64,000 nucleotides of DNA. Origin: Hyphomicrobiales bacterium (GTDB lineage: Bacteria > Pseudomonadota > Alphaproteobacteria > Rhizobiales > Rhizobiaceae). Positions 1-9,769 of the stretch are shown one piece after another. Under the pieces are notes generated by a model. The model made no database searches. It saw nothing but the letters and a program-made list of their open reading frames with translations, and was not told the origin of the DNA. Each line of letters begins with the position of its first letter. Position 1 is the stretch's first letter. The stretch lies in NCBI GenBank assembly GCA_900469965.1, contig UBZP01000007.1:91230-155229 (forward strand). Reading direction: 5' to 3'. The translations under genes and the position numbers were made by a program.

Positions 1-2
1 CG

Positions 3-425
3 CTTGAGGATGCAGGCAAGCCCGTGCCGAGTTCCGAAATGCTGCAGGAGATGCGCCTTCTCCTGCTCGAGGAGGGGCACTGTTTTCGCGAGCAGGCGCT
101 TTCGTTCTGTAACATTGCCGGCGCACCGCCGCGCGAATTGATGGAGGGAAGCTCGCTGACCACGCTGGTGCAGATGGTGGGTGCTGGTATTGGCGTGACT
201 CTGCTCCCGAAGATGGCCGTACCGACAGAAACGCGTTCTGCCGACGTCAGCGTGTTCAGGCTTGCCGAGCCTCGACCTTTCCGTACCATCGGGATGGTGT
301 GGCGAAAGACGAATCCGCTGGCGTCCCAGTTCGGTCAGATTGCCGAGATCGTCCGCGAGGCGGTCCTGCGCAGGAACGGCGAACCGGATGATCTTGTGGG
401 CGGCGTGGCCAAACTGCGCAGTTGA
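3..425 (+). CDS. oxyR: OxyR-type LysR regulator, C-terminal part (5' end outside window)
   Basis: This is the C-terminal half of a LysR-family regulator. The frame is open to the left edge, so its start lies outside the window. The effector domain carries the two OxyR redox cysteines: EEGHC (codon 81-83) and LSFC (codon 108-110), nine residues apart as Cys199 and Cys208 are in E. coli OxyR. That family senses hydrogen peroxide through a disulfide between these cysteines and activates catalase and peroxidase genes. The later stretch GAGIGVTLLPKMAV is the usual LysR effector-domain core. The target gene cannot be seen. Identification as OxyR rests on the cysteine pair and is fairly firm. Confidence 0.85.
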   Translation, partial: LEDAGKPVPSSEMLQEMRLLLLEEGHCFREQALSFCNIAGAPPRELMEGSSLTTLVQMVGAGIGVTLLPKMAVPTETRSADVSVFRLAEPRPFRTIGMVWRKTNPLASQFGQIAEIVREAVLRRNGEPDDLVGGVAKLRS

Positions 426-669
426 GTATGTCGGTGTGTCACGTTGCGCCTCGATAGCTCAGGCTGGCTTCTTTGGTTGGCTGCCTGGTCGCGCACCTCG
501 GCCTGCTGCATGGTGATCGCCATCAAGACGGCGTCAATCGACTTGTCGAGGGCTTGAGAGCAAATTGACACCACAGGAGGGGGCCAAGCCACCGCCGATG
601 TCACCGGACACCGCCTTTCGCGACCACCCCGATGACCTCGGAGCACGTGGGTTCACTCAGACGGGAGGC

Positions 670-1506
670 TTACCTTTCACTGGCCAGACTGCTGAAGGCC
701 GCGATTTGTGCTTTGATTGCCTGTTCCGTTGGTAACCGCTCCATGGAGCTCGCGCCATAGAACCCGTCGCAGACCTTGCAGCGGGAGAGCACATAGGCGG
801 CGTCGTCCGGCATGGCGATCGGGCCTCCGTGGCAGAGCACGATGACGTCGTCCCGCACCGAGCGGGCCGCCTCCGACCAGCCATTGATGCGTTCGACGCA
901 TTCGTCGAGCGTGACCGTCGTCTCAGCCCCGATCGCGCCGCCGCTCGTCAGTCCGAGATGGCACACGACGATATCCGCTCCAGCCTTGGTCATGGCGACG
1001 GCGTCGTTCTCTCCGAAGACATAGGGCGTCGTGAGCATATCCTTCGCATGAGCGCGCGCAATGATGTCGATCTCAAGGTCGAAGCTCATCCCGGTCTCCT
1101 CCAGATTGGCGCGGAAGGTGCCATCGATCAGGCCGACCGTCGGGAAGTTCTGGATTCCGGCAAACCCCATGGCCTTCAACTTATCGAGGAACAGGTCGGG
1201 CAGCATGAAAGGATCGGTTCCGTTGACGCCGGCCAGCACCGGCGTGTGACGCACCACGGGAAGCACCTCCCGTCCCATGTCCCGCACGATGTCATTGGCA
1301 TTGCCGTAGGCCATCAGGCCGGCCAGAGAGCCACGGCCGGCCATGCGGTATCGGCCGGAATTGTAGATCACGATCAGATCGATGCCACCGGCTTCCTCGC
1401 TTTTGGCCGAAAGGCCGGTGCCGGCGCCGCCGCCGATGATCGGTCTCCCCTCAGCGATCTTGCGGCGCAGGCGATCCAGGATTTCCTTGCGTGAATGGCG
1501 ATTCAT
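670..1506 (-). CDS. phosphoenolpyruvate hydrolase-like TIM-barrel protein
   Basis: A 278-residue protein starting [23 protein letters not shown] sequence seven bases upstream favours this ATG over an upstream one that would add 17 residues. The body ([46 protein letters not shown]) matches the bacterial PEP-hydrolase-like family that corresponds to the C-terminal half of the tomato Tm-1 protein. It lies about 100 bp downstream of the Tm-1-like ATP-binding gene on the same strand, so the two are probably co-transcribed and act together. The family's true reaction is poorly known. Family assignment is solid, function is not. Confidence 0.82.
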   Translation of the reverse strand: MNRHSRKEILDRLRRKIAEGRPIIGGGAGTGLSAKSEEAGGIDLIVIYNSGRYRMAGRGSLAGLMAYGNANDIVRDMGREVLPVVRHTPVLAGVNGTDPFMLPDLFLDKLKAMGFAGIQNFPTVGLIDGTFRANLEETGMSFDLEIDIIARAHAKDMLTTPYVFGENDAVAMTKAGADIVVCHLGLTSGGAIGAETTVTLDECVERINGWSEAARSVRDDVIVLCHGGPIAMPDDAAYVLSRCKVCDGFYGASSMERLPTEQAIKAQIAAFSSLASER

Positions 1507-1604
1507 GAAGCTTCCTCCGAGTAATTTCAGCAAGACCGCGCAGCGGCTTGCGGCCAAAACGACACAGTAGCGAGTTCTCGCGGTTTAAAGAAAAGCGGGC
1601 ACTC

Positions 1605-2801
1605 TCAGGCGGTGATGTCGTGGAAATGGGTAACAAGGGCGGCTGCGAGTTCAGGACTGTTGATATGGGCGTCGACTTCGATCAATTGCCGGTTCGGCGC
1701 GGTCTTCCAGCCGGCGCGGATGGCCGAAAACAGGGCTTCGTCGGCGGCAGGGTCATAAAACGGCTGCCCCGGAGCGTCGATCGCCGATACCCCCTGCAGC
1801 GGCAGCAGGAAGCGGACTGGTCCTTCCATGCGGTTCAGCCTCTCGACGATGAACGCGCCAATGCGCTGGTTCTCCTCCGGCGTGGTACGCATCAGCGTCA
1901 CCTGGGCATTGTGCACATGGAGCCGGCGGTCGCGGAACTCGGCCGGCACGGTCTCCTTCGCGCCGAAATTGACCATGTCCAAGGCGCCGACCGAACCGAC
2001 ATAAGGAATTCCGGTGCGGATGATCGCGCCGAAGCGGTCTTGGGTCGCGGGAAAGACGCCTCCCACCAAAAGGTCCGGAACCTCCGTCGTCGTGACGTCG
2101 ATGACCCCCTGCAGCAGACCGGAATCCGCCAGTTTCTCCATCGACCTGCCGCCCACGCCGGTGGCGTGAAAGACGAATAGCTCGTAACTCTCGCCCAACA
2201 TGTCCCTCAACTGTGTGACACAGGCCGTCGTCACGCCAAACATGGTGATACCGATGGCTGGCCGGTCGTCTACGGAGGAAGCAGGCGGATGCAGCGCCAT
2301 GCCGGCGGCGGCATGTGCGGCATTGCGGATCACCTTGCGGGATATAGCGTTGAGGCCGGCAATATCGACGACAGAGTACATCATGGCTATGTCGTTGGGT
2401 CCGATATAGGGGGCCACGTTGCCAGATGCGACCGTGGAGACCATCAGCTTTGGCAGCCCCACGGGCAGGTCCCGCATGGCCTGGGTCACGAGGGCCGTAT
2501 TGCCGGTGCCTCCGAGCCCGAGAACCGCGCCGACGTCTTTGCATTCCCGCAGAAATACGGACAATGCCTCTGCCATCGCGGCAATGGCCTTGCCGCGGTC
2601 GGTCTGTTCGAGCACCGCCGGGGCGCCCGCCGGGTGGCATGCGGCCACATCCTTGGCCGGAATATCTGCACCCGGATGCGCGCCCTGCGTGCCGACATCG
2701 ATCAAAATTGCCTCGGCGCCTGCCTGCCTGACAGCGCTCCGGGCATAGTCCAGCTCCGCGAACTTTGTGTCGCAAGTGCCGATGATATAAGCCTTTCCCA
2801 T
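1605..2801 (-). CDS. Tm-1-like ATP-binding domain protein (UPF0261)
   Basis: A 398-residue protein beginning [17 protein letters not shown], with a GGAGGA ribosome site six bases before the ATG. It contains the UPF0261/Tm-1 signatures: GTCDTK at the N-terminus, [18 protein letters not shown] in the first third, [13 protein letters not shown] and [12 protein letters not shown] in the middle, and [15 protein letters not shown] later. In plants the related domain of Tm-1 binds ATP and blocks tobamovirus replication. Bacterial versions have no settled function. Here it is paired with the PEP-hydrolase-like gene and lies divergent to a GntR regulator and an ABC importer, which suggests a role in small-molecule catabolism (inference). 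Confidence 0.85.
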   Translation of the reverse strand: MGKAYIIGTCDTKFAELDYARSAVRQAGAEAILIDVGTQGAHPGADIPAKDVAACHPAGAPAVLEQTDRGKAIAAMAEALSVFLRECKDVGAVLGLGGTGNTALVTQAMRDLPVGLPKLMVSTVASGNVAPYIGPNDIAMMYSVVDIAGLNAISRKVIRNAAHAAAGMALHPPASSVDDRPAIGITMFGVTTACVTQLRDMLGESYELFVFHATGVGGRSMEKLADSGLLQGVIDVTTTEVPDLLVGGVFPATQDRFGAIIRTGIPYVGSVGALDMVNFGAKETVPAEFRDRRLHVHNAQVTLMRTTPEENQRIGAFIVERLNRMEGPVRFLLPLQGVSAIDAPGQPFYDPAADEALFSAIRAGWKTAPNRQLIEVDAHINSPELAAALVTHFHDITA

Positions 2802-2864
2802 TGTTATTCCTCCCTTTTCCTCACCGTCTCCTCACGGCGGAGTGGATCTGCAGAAAACTCCATG

Positions 2865-2898
2865 TTGCATATTGTATATTATTTAGGATATTGCATAC
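2865..2898. promoter_or_regulatory. putative operator/promoter between the Tm-1-like gene and gntR
   Basis: This AT-rich stretch in the divergent intergenic region holds two direct copies of TTGCATA (2865-2871 and 2891-2897), 26 bp apart, with ATTGTATAT between them. GntR/FadR regulators usually bind close to their own gene, so this is the likely binding region. The repeats are seen; the function is inferred. Confidence 0.4.
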
Positions 2899-2930
2899 TT
2901 AGTCATCGAAATCCAGACGGAAACGACGCC

Positions 2931-3596
2931 ATGAATGCCCCCCATCATCAGACCCTTCGAGAGCGGATCTACGAGGAAATCGTTCGCCTCATCGTATCGG
3001 GAGAGTTGCCGAGCGGCGTGTCGATCGACGAGAAGCTGCTGACGGAGCGCCTCCAGGTGAGCCGCACGCCGTTTCGCGAGGCGATCGGCACGCTTGCCAA
3101 GGAAGGCCTGATCGAGATCAAGCCCTATCGCGGCTTCTTCGTCCGCAGCTTCAGCCGCAAGGAGGTCGGTGATCTCTACGAATTGCGCAAGACGCTGGAA
3201 TGCTTTGCCGTGGAACTGGCGGTCCCGCAGATGAGCGATGCCCATATCGCTGGCTTCGAGCGGCTGCTCGACGAGGCGGTGGCGGCGCTGCGGCGGGGTG
3301 ACCTTGAGACCTATGGCGCGCGCGACAGGGAATTCCACGAGACCATCGCCGAACTATCGGGCAGCGCGCCCCTCATCGAAACGCTCTCGCGACTGGCCTT
3401 GCAAATCCAGATCTGCCGCACCATTGCCAATGAAAGCAGGGAGTTCGCCGAACGGGCAGCGCAGGAACGAGATCAGATCCTGCAGGCTTTCAGGGCTCGC
3501 GACATTCCGCAGGCAAAGGCGCTGATGCATGCGCATATCAGCGACGTACAGCACGCGGTGCTCGCACGCTTCAAGAAGGAACCCCCGGCGGCATAG
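2931..3596 (+). CDS. GntR-family transcriptional regulator (FadR subfamily, FCD domain)
   Basis: A 221-residue regulator. Residues 8-75 form the GntR winged helix (RERIYEEIVRLIVSGELPSG, then SRTPFREAIGTLAKEGLIE). Residues 85-215 are an all-helical FCD ligand domain with the usual metal-site pattern: a D-x3-H pair in DREFHETI, then histidines in the last helices (HAHISDVQH). It lies 84 bp upstream of the ABC importer operon on the same strand and is divergent from the Tm-1-like pair. It probably controls both transcription units in response to the imported substrate or a metabolite of it. Confidence 0.88.
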   Translation: MNAPHHQTLRERIYEEIVRLIVSGELPSGVSIDEKLLTERLQVSRTPFREAIGTLAKEGLIEIKPYRGFFVRSFSRKEVGDLYELRKTLECFAVELAVPQMSDAHIAGFERLLDEAVAALRRGDLETYGARDREFHETIAELSGSAPLIETLSRLALQIQICRTIANESREFAERAAQERDQILQAFRARDIPQAKALMHAHISDVQHAVLARFKKEPPAA

Positions 3597-3680
3597 CCGG
3601 GGCAAGGGAAGGGGAGGGAGGTCCCCTTTTCCGGCAAACGGGAGGCGGTCCATGCCATGGCCGCTCAAGAGGAGGAAGCA

Positions 3681-4934
3681 ATGCTGAAATTTCTCGCAGG
3701 CAGTGTGGCCGCGCTTGCCATTTTGGCCGGCGGCGCCGTGGCCAATGCCCAGACGCTGAAGATGTGGGGCCCCGAGCAGATTGCCGAGCCGCTCGTCGCT
3801 GAACTCTGGAATGGCATCAAAGCCGATTTCGAGAAGGCCAATCCCGGTGTGACGGTTGAGTTCATGCCGCCGACCGGCACGATCAGCAACGGCGCCGTAC
3901 AGGCGGCCATACAGTCCGATGCGGGGCCGGATGTCATCTTGACCAATTCCGGCATCGGCCGCATCACCATCGTCAGGAATGCCAAGCAGGTCATGCCGCT
4001 GACCGAGCAATACGAGAAGCGCGGATGGAAGGACCAGATCTATCCTTGGCTCTACACCGAGCTGAAGGGGCAGTTCGGGGGCGAGATCTACGAGGTGCCG
4101 GATGGGCTGGACGCGCTGGGCATCTGGTACCACAAGGACGTCTTTGCGGCGGCCGGCTGGGAGGTTCCCGACACCTGGAAGGGGTTCGAAACCCTGCTGG
4201 CGGCCATTGAGGCCAAGGGCCTGCAACCGATCGCCATCGGTCCTCGGACCACCGGTAGCGCCGGCCACCTGTTCGGCAACCTGCTGCAATCGGCCAGCGG
4301 CAAGGAGACGATCGGCCAGGCACTGCGCAAGGAAATAGCCTGGGACGATCCCAAGGTCGCTACCGGTGCAGTGCGGCTGCAGAAACTGATCGAGGCCGGC
4401 TTCATCAAGAAGGAGATGGCGGGCCTCGATCTCGATGGTGCTTCGCGGCTGTGGTTCAACAAGCGCGCCGCGATGTTCGTCGCCGGTCCCTGGTTCACTG
4501 CCAATGCGCGCAAGGCCGGGTATGATCTTGCCAATGCCGGCTATGCGCCGATGCCTTCCGATCTTCCTGGCGAGGCCATTCCGACCGGAGGCGTGGGCTG
4601 GAGCTGGCTTGTGCCGGTTAATTCCAAGCAGCCTGACCTCGCGATGAAATGGATCGATTTCATGCTGTCCGACGCCGTGATGAAGAAGCGCGCTCAGGCG
4701 CCGGCCAGCACCATGATCTACCCCCGTGAGCTCAAAGGCATCGAGCCGTCGACCCCTGTGCTCAGGGAGATCTTCGCGGCTGCGGCTGGTGGTGTCGGCT
4801 ACAATCCCAGCGTCTACCTGCCCGCCACGGTCCTCGACACCTATTTCCAAATGATCCAGGGACTGATTTCCGGACAGGTGACCGGCGCGGCCGGAATGCA
4901 GCAGATGCAGGCAAAAATGGCAGAGGCGAAATAG
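3681..4934 (+). CDS. ABC transporter sugar-type solute-binding protein
   Basis: A 417-residue periplasmic binding protein with a clear signal peptide (MLKFLAGSVAALAILAGGAVANA, predicted cut after ANA). The start is fixed by AGGAGG at 3670-3675. The mature part resembles the extracellular solute-binding family 1 proteins of carbohydrate uptake systems (MWGPEQIAEPLVAEL near the start; VGWSWLVPVNSKQPDLAMKW late). It is the first gene of a run that continues with two permeases, a dehydrogenase, a cupin and an ATPase. The substrate is unknown; a sugar, polyol or sugar acid is likely from the family and the neighbours. Confidence 0.88.
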   Translation: MLKFLAGSVAALAILAGGAVANAQTLKMWGPEQIAEPLVAELWNGIKADFEKANPGVTVEFMPPTGTISNGAVQAAIQSDAGPDVILTNSGIGRITIVRNAKQVMPLTEQYEKRGWKDQIYPWLYTELKGQFGGEIYEVPDGLDALGIWYHKDVFAAAGWEVPDTWKGFETLLAAIEAKGLQPIAIGPRTTGSAGHLFGNLLQSASGKETIGQALRKEIAWDDPKVATGAVRLQKLIEAGFIKKEMAGLDLDGASRLWFNKRAAMFVAGPWFTANARKAGYDLANAGYAPMPSDLPGEAIPTGGVGWSWLVPVNSKQPDLAMKWIDFMLSDAVMKKRAQAPASTMIYPRELKGIEPSTPVLREIFAAAAGGVGYNPSVYLPATVLDTYFQMIQGLISGQVTGAAGMQQMQAKMAEAK

Positions 4935-4935
4935 C

Positions 4936-5946
4936 GTGACCGTTCGTGAAACGCCCGGGAGCAGCGCTGCTGCTCCCCTCGGCCACCGGGCCGATGGAGC
5001 AATGCTGGCGGATGCCGCCCAAACCCGGCCTGGTCTCGCCAGGACAGCAAAAGGGGAAGCCCGTGGCGACGGCTTCGACAGCCACGACGCCCGCAGTGCG
5101 ATAGGGCTGATGACCCCTGCGCTGGTGCTCTACGCGATCTTCAGCCTGCTGCCGATTGCCGCCACCTTCTGGCTCAGCTTCAACAGTTCGGCCGGTTTCA
5201 ACACCGCGTCCGCCTTCGTCGGCCTGCACAACTATCAGGCAACGGCGGCCGATCCCATCGTCTGGCAGAGCCTATGGCACACGTTCCTGTGGCTGATCTA
5301 CCATGTGGTGCTGGCCGGGGGGCTCGGGCTGGCGCTGGCGCTCGCCATCAGCCGCCTGAAGGTCACGCAGGTGTTTTTCCGTACGGCCTTTTTCCTGCCG
5401 CATCTTGTGTCGCTCGCCGTGGTCGGGGTCATCTGGGCAAATATCTACGATCCGTTCTACGGCCTGCTCAATACCGGGCTGACGGAACTGGGGCTTGGTG
5501 CCTTCACGCAGGGGTGGCTGTCCGATCCCGCTTTGGTGCTTTTCTCTGTCAATGTCGCAAGCTCGTGGCAGGGTTTTGGTCTCTACATGCTGCTGTTCAT
5601 CGCCGGCCTTCAGAGTATCGACCGCGCGCTCTACGATGCGGCTGAGGTCGATGGCGCATCGAGTTGGCAGAAGCTGGTGCATGTCACATTGCCGGGGCTG
5701 CGGGAAGTGACCACCTTCGTCGTGTCGCTGGCTATGATCAACGGCCTCAAGGGTTTCGCGACCGTCTTCGTCATGACCAATGGTGGCCCATTTTACCAGA
5801 GCGAGCTGATCACCACCTACATCTATAGGCTGGCCTTCCAGTCCCAGGATCACGGGCGGGCGGCCGTCCTTTGCATCCTGCTCAGCCTGCTGGCAATTGC
5901 CGTCACTATCGCCTTCAACCGCTGGCGCACGAGGCTTTCCCGATGA
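4936..5946 (+). CDS. ABC transporter permease (MalF/UgpA type)
   Basis: A 336-residue inner-membrane permease starting at a GTG one base after the binding-protein stop. The first ~50 residues are polar and unlike the usual permease start, so translation may begin further in. From about residue 57 there are six hydrophobic segments (GLMTPALVLYAIFSLLPIA is the first). The EAA loop that contacts the ATPase is AAEVDGASSWQKLVHVTLPG. It pairs with the next gene to form the membrane channel of a carbohydrate importer. Confidence 0.87.
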   Translation: MTVRETPGSSAAAPLGHRADGAMLADAAQTRPGLARTAKGEARGDGFDSHDARSAIGLMTPALVLYAIFSLLPIAATFWLSFNSSAGFNTASAFVGLHNYQATAADPIVWQSLWHTFLWLIYHVVLAGGLGLALALAISRLKVTQVFFRTAFFLPHLVSLAVVGVIWANIYDPFYGLLNTGLTELGLGAFTQGWLSDPALVLFSVNVASSWQGFGLYMLLFIAGLQSIDRALYDAAEVDGASSWQKLVHVTLPGLREVTTFVVSLAMINGLKGFATVFVMTNGGPFYQSELITTYIYRLAFQSQDHGRAAVLCILLSLLAIAVTIAFNRWRTRLSR

Positions 5947-6770
5947 GTACCCATCACCGCGAATGGCCCGTCGTGCTCGGCCTGGCGCCTGTCATGCTGT
6001 TGATCCTGGCTCCCTTTGCCTGGCTTGTCGTGTCGAGTCTCAAAACCGAGGCCGAGATCGGGCAAGCCGATCCCTATGCGTGGCCCGCCGATCTCATGTG
6101 GCGCAACTACCAGGATGCCTGGCAGATCGGAGGCTTCGGCGAACTGGTCGGCAACAGCCTGCTCAATCTCGCCGGCGTCGTGCTATTGTCCCTGCTGACC
6201 TGCGCTCCGGCCGGCTATGCCCTGGCGAAGATCCGCTTTCCCGGCCGGGAATGGCTGTTCTACATATTCATCCTGGGCCTGACGATCCCGGTCCAGGCCA
6301 TCGTCATACCGCTCTATCAGGTCCTGTTCGGCCTCAATCTGGTCAATACGCTGTCGGGCATCGTGCTGGCGCAGGTCAGCAGCGGCATTCCCTTCGGCAT
6401 TTTCCTGATGAGGAGCTTCTTCATGAGCGTGCCGGACGAACTGGTCGAGGCCGCCAAGATCGACGGGGCATCGCATCTGCAGATCCTGACGAAGGTATTG
6501 CTGCCGATCTCCACGCCGGCGATCCAGGCGCTGGTCATCATCAGCGCGCTGTCCACCTGGAACGATTTCTTCCTGCCGCTGATCGTGCTGATCAGTCCCG
6601 AGGTGCAAACCCTGCCGCTCGGCCTGGTCAGGTTCGCCAGCACCTATGCTTCCGAGTACCGTCTGGTGTTTTCCGGCACCGTCATTTCCTTCCTGCCTAT
6701 CATCATTCTCTACATCCTCATGCAGCGCCGCTTCACCGAGGGCCTGACGCAGGGTGCAATCAAGGGCTGA
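5943..6770 (+). CDS. ABC transporter permease (MalG/UgpE type)
   Basis: A 275-residue permease whose ATG overlaps the preceding TGA (ATGA), a sign of translational coupling. There are six membrane segments and a textbook EAA loop (AAKIDGASHLQILTKVLLP). The C-terminal QRRFTEGLTQGAIKG is the typical end of MalG-type subunits. It is the second half of the membrane channel. Confidence 0.9.
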   Translation: MSTHHREWPVVLGLAPVMLLILAPFAWLVVSSLKTEAEIGQADPYAWPADLMWRNYQDAWQIGGFGELVGNSLLNLAGVVLLSLLTCAPAGYALAKIRFPGREWLFYIFILGLTIPVQAIVIPLYQVLFGLNLVNTLSGIVLAQVSSGIPFGIFLMRSFFMSVPDELVEAAKIDGASHLQILTKVLLPISTPAIQALVIISALSTWNDFFLPLIVLISPEVQTLPLGLVRFASTYASEYRLVFSGTVISFLPIIILYILMQRRFTEGLTQGAIKG

Positions 6771-6772
6771 CC

Positions 6773-7864
6773 ATGTCACATCACATCCAGCGGGAAATCC
6801 GCTACAATTTCGAATTCGACCATCGCATCAAGGCCTGCTTTATCGGCGCCGGCGGCCACGCCTATCGCAATGTGTATCCGGCCCTGCGCTATGCACCGGT
6901 CGAGCTGCTCGGCATCTGCGACCTCGATATCGCGCGTGCGGCCAAGTTCGCCAGGCTGTTCGGCGCCGAGAGGGCCTACAGCGATCACCACGAGATGCTC
7001 GCGAAGGAAAAGCCCGACCTTGTTTTCCTCGTTACCGCCTATCATCCTGACGGGCGGGTGCAGGCAACCGACCTGGCGCACGATGCGCTGAACGCCGGCT
7101 CCCATGTCTGGATGGAAAAGCCGACTGCGGCCAGTGTCGAGGAAATCGAGCGACTGATGTCCGCCAGCGCGGCCGCTGGCCGCATGGTGATGACGGGGTT
7201 GAAGAAAACCTTCTTCCCCACCATTGAAAAGCTCAAGGACCTGATCGGCACGCCCGAATTCGGCCGCCTGACCTCGATCAACGTGCGATACCCCCAAAGC
7301 TTGCCGGCGCCAGGTGAGCGCGGCGACCTCATCAAGATGCAGAGCTTCCTCGACCACATCTATCATCCCGGCTCGATCCTCAACTTTCTCGGCGGGGAGA
7401 TCGAGCGGGCGAGCTACGAGTGGGAGCCGGGGACGGGAGCGAGCATCACCACCATGAAGTTCCGCTCGGGCGCGATCGGCACGCTGCACTTCACGGCCGG
7501 CCAGTCCGGCGGCAGCATGTTTGAAAGGGTCGAGGTCGTCGGCGAGGGCGCAAATGCCATTGTCGAGAACGGCAGCAAGCTTACCTACTTCCGCAGGGCG
7601 GAGCTGCCGAGCTATGGCCGTGCCGCCAGTTTCATTCAGCCCGACGCCAATGCCGCACTTGTCTACGAGCCGGAACATTCGCTGGGGCAACTCTACAACA
7701 ACAACCTTTTCTATCTTGGATACGTTCCAGAAATTCTGCACCTGACGGACGCCATCCAGTCCGGCCGCCTCATCACCAAGGGCACGCTCGAGGTCGCGAG
7801 CGAGATCATGAAACTCTTCGAATTCTATCGACGCGCCGATGCCGGTGTCACCATCGAACTTTGA
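6773..7864 (+). CDS. Gfo/Idh/MocA-family NAD(P)-dependent oxidoreductase
   Basis: A 363-residue dehydrogenase starting two bases after the permease stop. The Rossmann loop is FIGAGGHAY at residues 23-31, and the family's catalytic lysine motif is EKP at 115-117 (WMEKPTAAS). The C-terminal half is the open beta-sheet substrate domain, with HIYHPGSILNFLGG as a likely active-site helix. Relatives oxidise or epimerise sugars, inositols and sugar acids. Its place between transporter genes means it probably acts first on the imported compound. Confidence 0.87.
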   Translation: MSHHIQREIRYNFEFDHRIKACFIGAGGHAYRNVYPALRYAPVELLGICDLDIARAAKFARLFGAERAYSDHHEMLAKEKPDLVFLVTAYHPDGRVQATDLAHDALNAGSHVWMEKPTAASVEEIERLMSASAAAGRMVMTGLKKTFFPTIEKLKDLIGTPEFGRLTSINVRYPQSLPAPGERGDLIKMQSFLDHIYHPGSILNFLGGEIERASYEWEPGTGASITTMKFRSGAIGTLHFTAGQSGGSMFERVEVVGEGANAIVENGSKLTYFRRAELPSYGRAASFIQPDANAALVYEPEHSLGQLYNNNLFYLGYVPEILHLTDAIQSGRLITKGTLEVASEIMKLFEFYRRADAGVTIEL

Positions 7865-7878
7865 TCCGGGAGCCGCAC

Positions 7879-8259
7879 ATGACGGAAAGCGACATCATTT
7901 TCAGGAAGTCGGATGGCGAGTTCGTGCCGACCTCCTGGGGCGAACTGAACTGGAAGATCACGGGCGAGAGCACGCCCGGCGCGGAGATGACCTTCGGCAC
8001 CTGCCGCATCAATCCGGGTGAACGCAACCAGTTGCATTCCCATCCCGATTGCGAGGAAATCCTCTATGTCGTGTCGGGCAGTTGCGAGCACAAGCTTGGG
8101 GACACACTGTATGTCTTGCAACAGGGTGATGCCATCCGTATCCCCCGCAACATCCGCCACTGGGCGCGCGCTCTCGGCTCCGAGCCGCTGTTCGCGCTGA
8201 TCATGTTTTCGTCCGGCCAGCGCACGGCCGTGAATCATGAAAGCGCGGGCACCGCCTGA
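7879..8259 (+). CDS. small single-domain cupin protein
   Basis: A 126-residue cupin (ATG at 7879; a TTG 18 bases upstream is less likely). Cupin motif 1 is seen as HSHPDCEEILYVVSG, with the metal ligands H, H and E, and motif 2 as GDAIRIPRNIRHW. Such proteins are sugar isomerases, dioxygenases or sensors. The gene sits between the dehydrogenase and the ATPase of the importer operon, so it is probably an isomerase or lyase acting on the same substrate. The exact reaction is unknown. Confidence 0.8.
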   Translation: MTESDIIFRKSDGEFVPTSWGELNWKITGESTPGAEMTFGTCRINPGERNQLHSHPDCEEILYVVSGSCEHKLGDTLYVLQQGDAIRIPRNIRHWARALGSEPLFALIMFSSGQRTAVNHESAGTA

Positions 8260-8283
8260 AAGCCGCCCGGCAGGAGGACAGAG

Positions 8284-9354
8284 ATGGCTTCGATTGCATT
8301 GCAGAATATCAGGAAGAGCTACGGCAGCCTGCCGGTCATCCACGGCATCGATGTCACAATCAAGGACGGCGAATTCATCGTCCTGGTCGGCCCGTCCGGC
8401 TGCGGAAAATCCACGCTGCTCAGGATGATCGCCGGGCTGGAATCGATCAGCGACGGCCGGCTTTCGATCGGAGAAACCGTGGTCAACGACTTCAGGTCAA
8501 AGGATCGGGACATCGCCATGGTGTTCCAGAATTATGCGCTCTATCCCCACCTGACGGTCGCCGAAAACATGGGATTTTCGCTGAAGCTGCGCGGCGTGAA
8601 CAAGGCCGAGATCGCGCGGCGGGTCGATAATGCGGCGAGGATCCTGGCACTGGAGCCATATCTCGATCGCCATCCGCGCCATCTCTCCGGTGGTCAGCGC
8701 CAGCGCGTGGCCATGGGCCGGGCCATCGTGCGCGATCCAAAGGTCTTTCTGTTCGACGAGCCCCTGTCTAATCTTGATGCCAAGCTGCGCGTGGCGATGC
8801 GCGCGGAAATCAAGGAACTGCATCAGCGACTGAAAATCACGACCGTCTATGTTACCCATGACCAGACAGAGGCGATGACCATGGCGGACCGCATCGTCGT
8901 CATGCGCGACGGCATGGTCGAACAGGTCGGCACGCCGCTCGATATCTACGACAATCCCGCGACGACTTTCGTCGCCGGCTTTATTGGCATGCCACCCATG
9001 AACTTGATCAAAGGCCGCATTCAGGCCGACGATTCCAAGATATTCCGCACTGCAAGTGGCATTCCTCTGCCGCTCCCGCCTGACCGGAAGATCGCGGGCA
9101 GCGATCGCGAATTGATCTACGGTGTGCGCCCGGAAAAACTCATCCTGGTCACGCAAGGCGGCGTTCCCGCCCGTGTTGCGATAGTTGAACCGACGGGGTC
9201 GGAGACGCAGGTAACCGTCCGGACGCAAGAGCAGGATCTGACAATACTGCTGCGCGAACGCGTTGCCCTCTGCCCCGGCGAGACAATAAACCTGGCTGTC
9301 AACGCCGCGGATGTTCATCTTTTCGACGCCGCCACCGGTCGGCGTACAGATTGA
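8284..9354 (+). CDS. ABC transporter ATP-binding protein (MalK/UgpC type)
   Basis: A 356-residue ATPase with Walker [10 protein letters not shown] (36-44), Q-loop FQNYALYPH, signature [14 protein letters not shown], Walker [17 protein letters not shown] and H-loop [11 protein letters not shown]. The C-terminal third is the TOBE/MalK regulatory domain ([20 protein letters not shown]). It energises the permease pair and closes the operon. Confidence 0.92.
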   Translation: MASIALQNIRKSYGSLPVIHGIDVTIKDGEFIVLVGPSGCGKSTLLRMIAGLESISDGRLSIGETVVNDFRSKDRDIAMVFQNYALYPHLTVAENMGFSLKLRGVNKAEIARRVDNAARILALEPYLDRHPRHLSGGQRQRVAMGRAIVRDPKVFLFDEPLSNLDAKLRVAMRAEIKELHQRLKITTVYVTHDQTEAMTMADRIVVMRDGMVEQVGTPLDIYDNPATTFVAGFIGMPPMNLIKGRIQADDSKIFRTASGIPLPLPPDRKIAGSDRELIYGVRPEKLILVTQGGVPARVAIVEPTGSETQVTVRTQEQDLTILLRERVALCPGETINLAVNAADVHLFDAATGRRTD

Positions 9355-9628
9355 GGCAATGAGTGACGTCGCGCCGAGGCTGCCCATGGCGGCGGGTTGT
9401 GCGCCTGGATCCCGGTATCGTCGGAACCCTTTGAGCCTGGTCTCGTCGGCGGCGAGGGGTATCGCCGTTCATCTTGGAGCGAAATTCTCTGTTCTGCCGA
9501 GCAACCATCTGCGCGTTGCGACTTCCACGCTGACGATCGATGCGATGAGGTGGCTGACGGGATCGTGCTGGCCGCAGCGCATTGACGCATTTCAGTTTTG
9601 TTACGGTAGCGCGTCCGCCATCGCAAGT

Positions 9629-9758
9629 ATACTAGAATTGTAATTATGATATAACCATGTTCGGTCTTCGGGGTCATGGCGCAATCGGGGAACCGATGCA
9701 ATGAGACGTTGATCGCCAGTTCATGTCCGTTATACTATAAACGCGAGTATGATATAAC
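9629..9758. repeat. twin spaced repeats ATACTA-N10-TATGATATAAC upstream of the nucleotidyltransferase gene
   Basis: Two copies of ATACTA, ten unconserved bases, then TATGATATAAC lie at 9629-9655 and 9732-9758. The spacing is exact while the middle differs. The second copy also reads as a dyad (GTTATA at 9729-9734 against TATAAC at 9753-9758) and ends 11 bp before the TTG start of the next gene. Each copy includes TATGAT, close to a -10 box. They are probably paired operator/promoter sites. The rest of the 9355-9769 gap shows no gene. Confidence 0.55.
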
Positions 9759-9769
9759 GAGGAGCTCCC

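Noticed and set aside
2289..2930. Upstream extension of the GntR gene by 214 codons
   Set aside because: The extension lies antisense to the Tm-1-like gene; the regulator domain begins at 2931.
3354..4850. 498-codon minus-strand frame opposite gntR and the binding protein
   Set aside because: Antisense to two recognised genes; no motifs.
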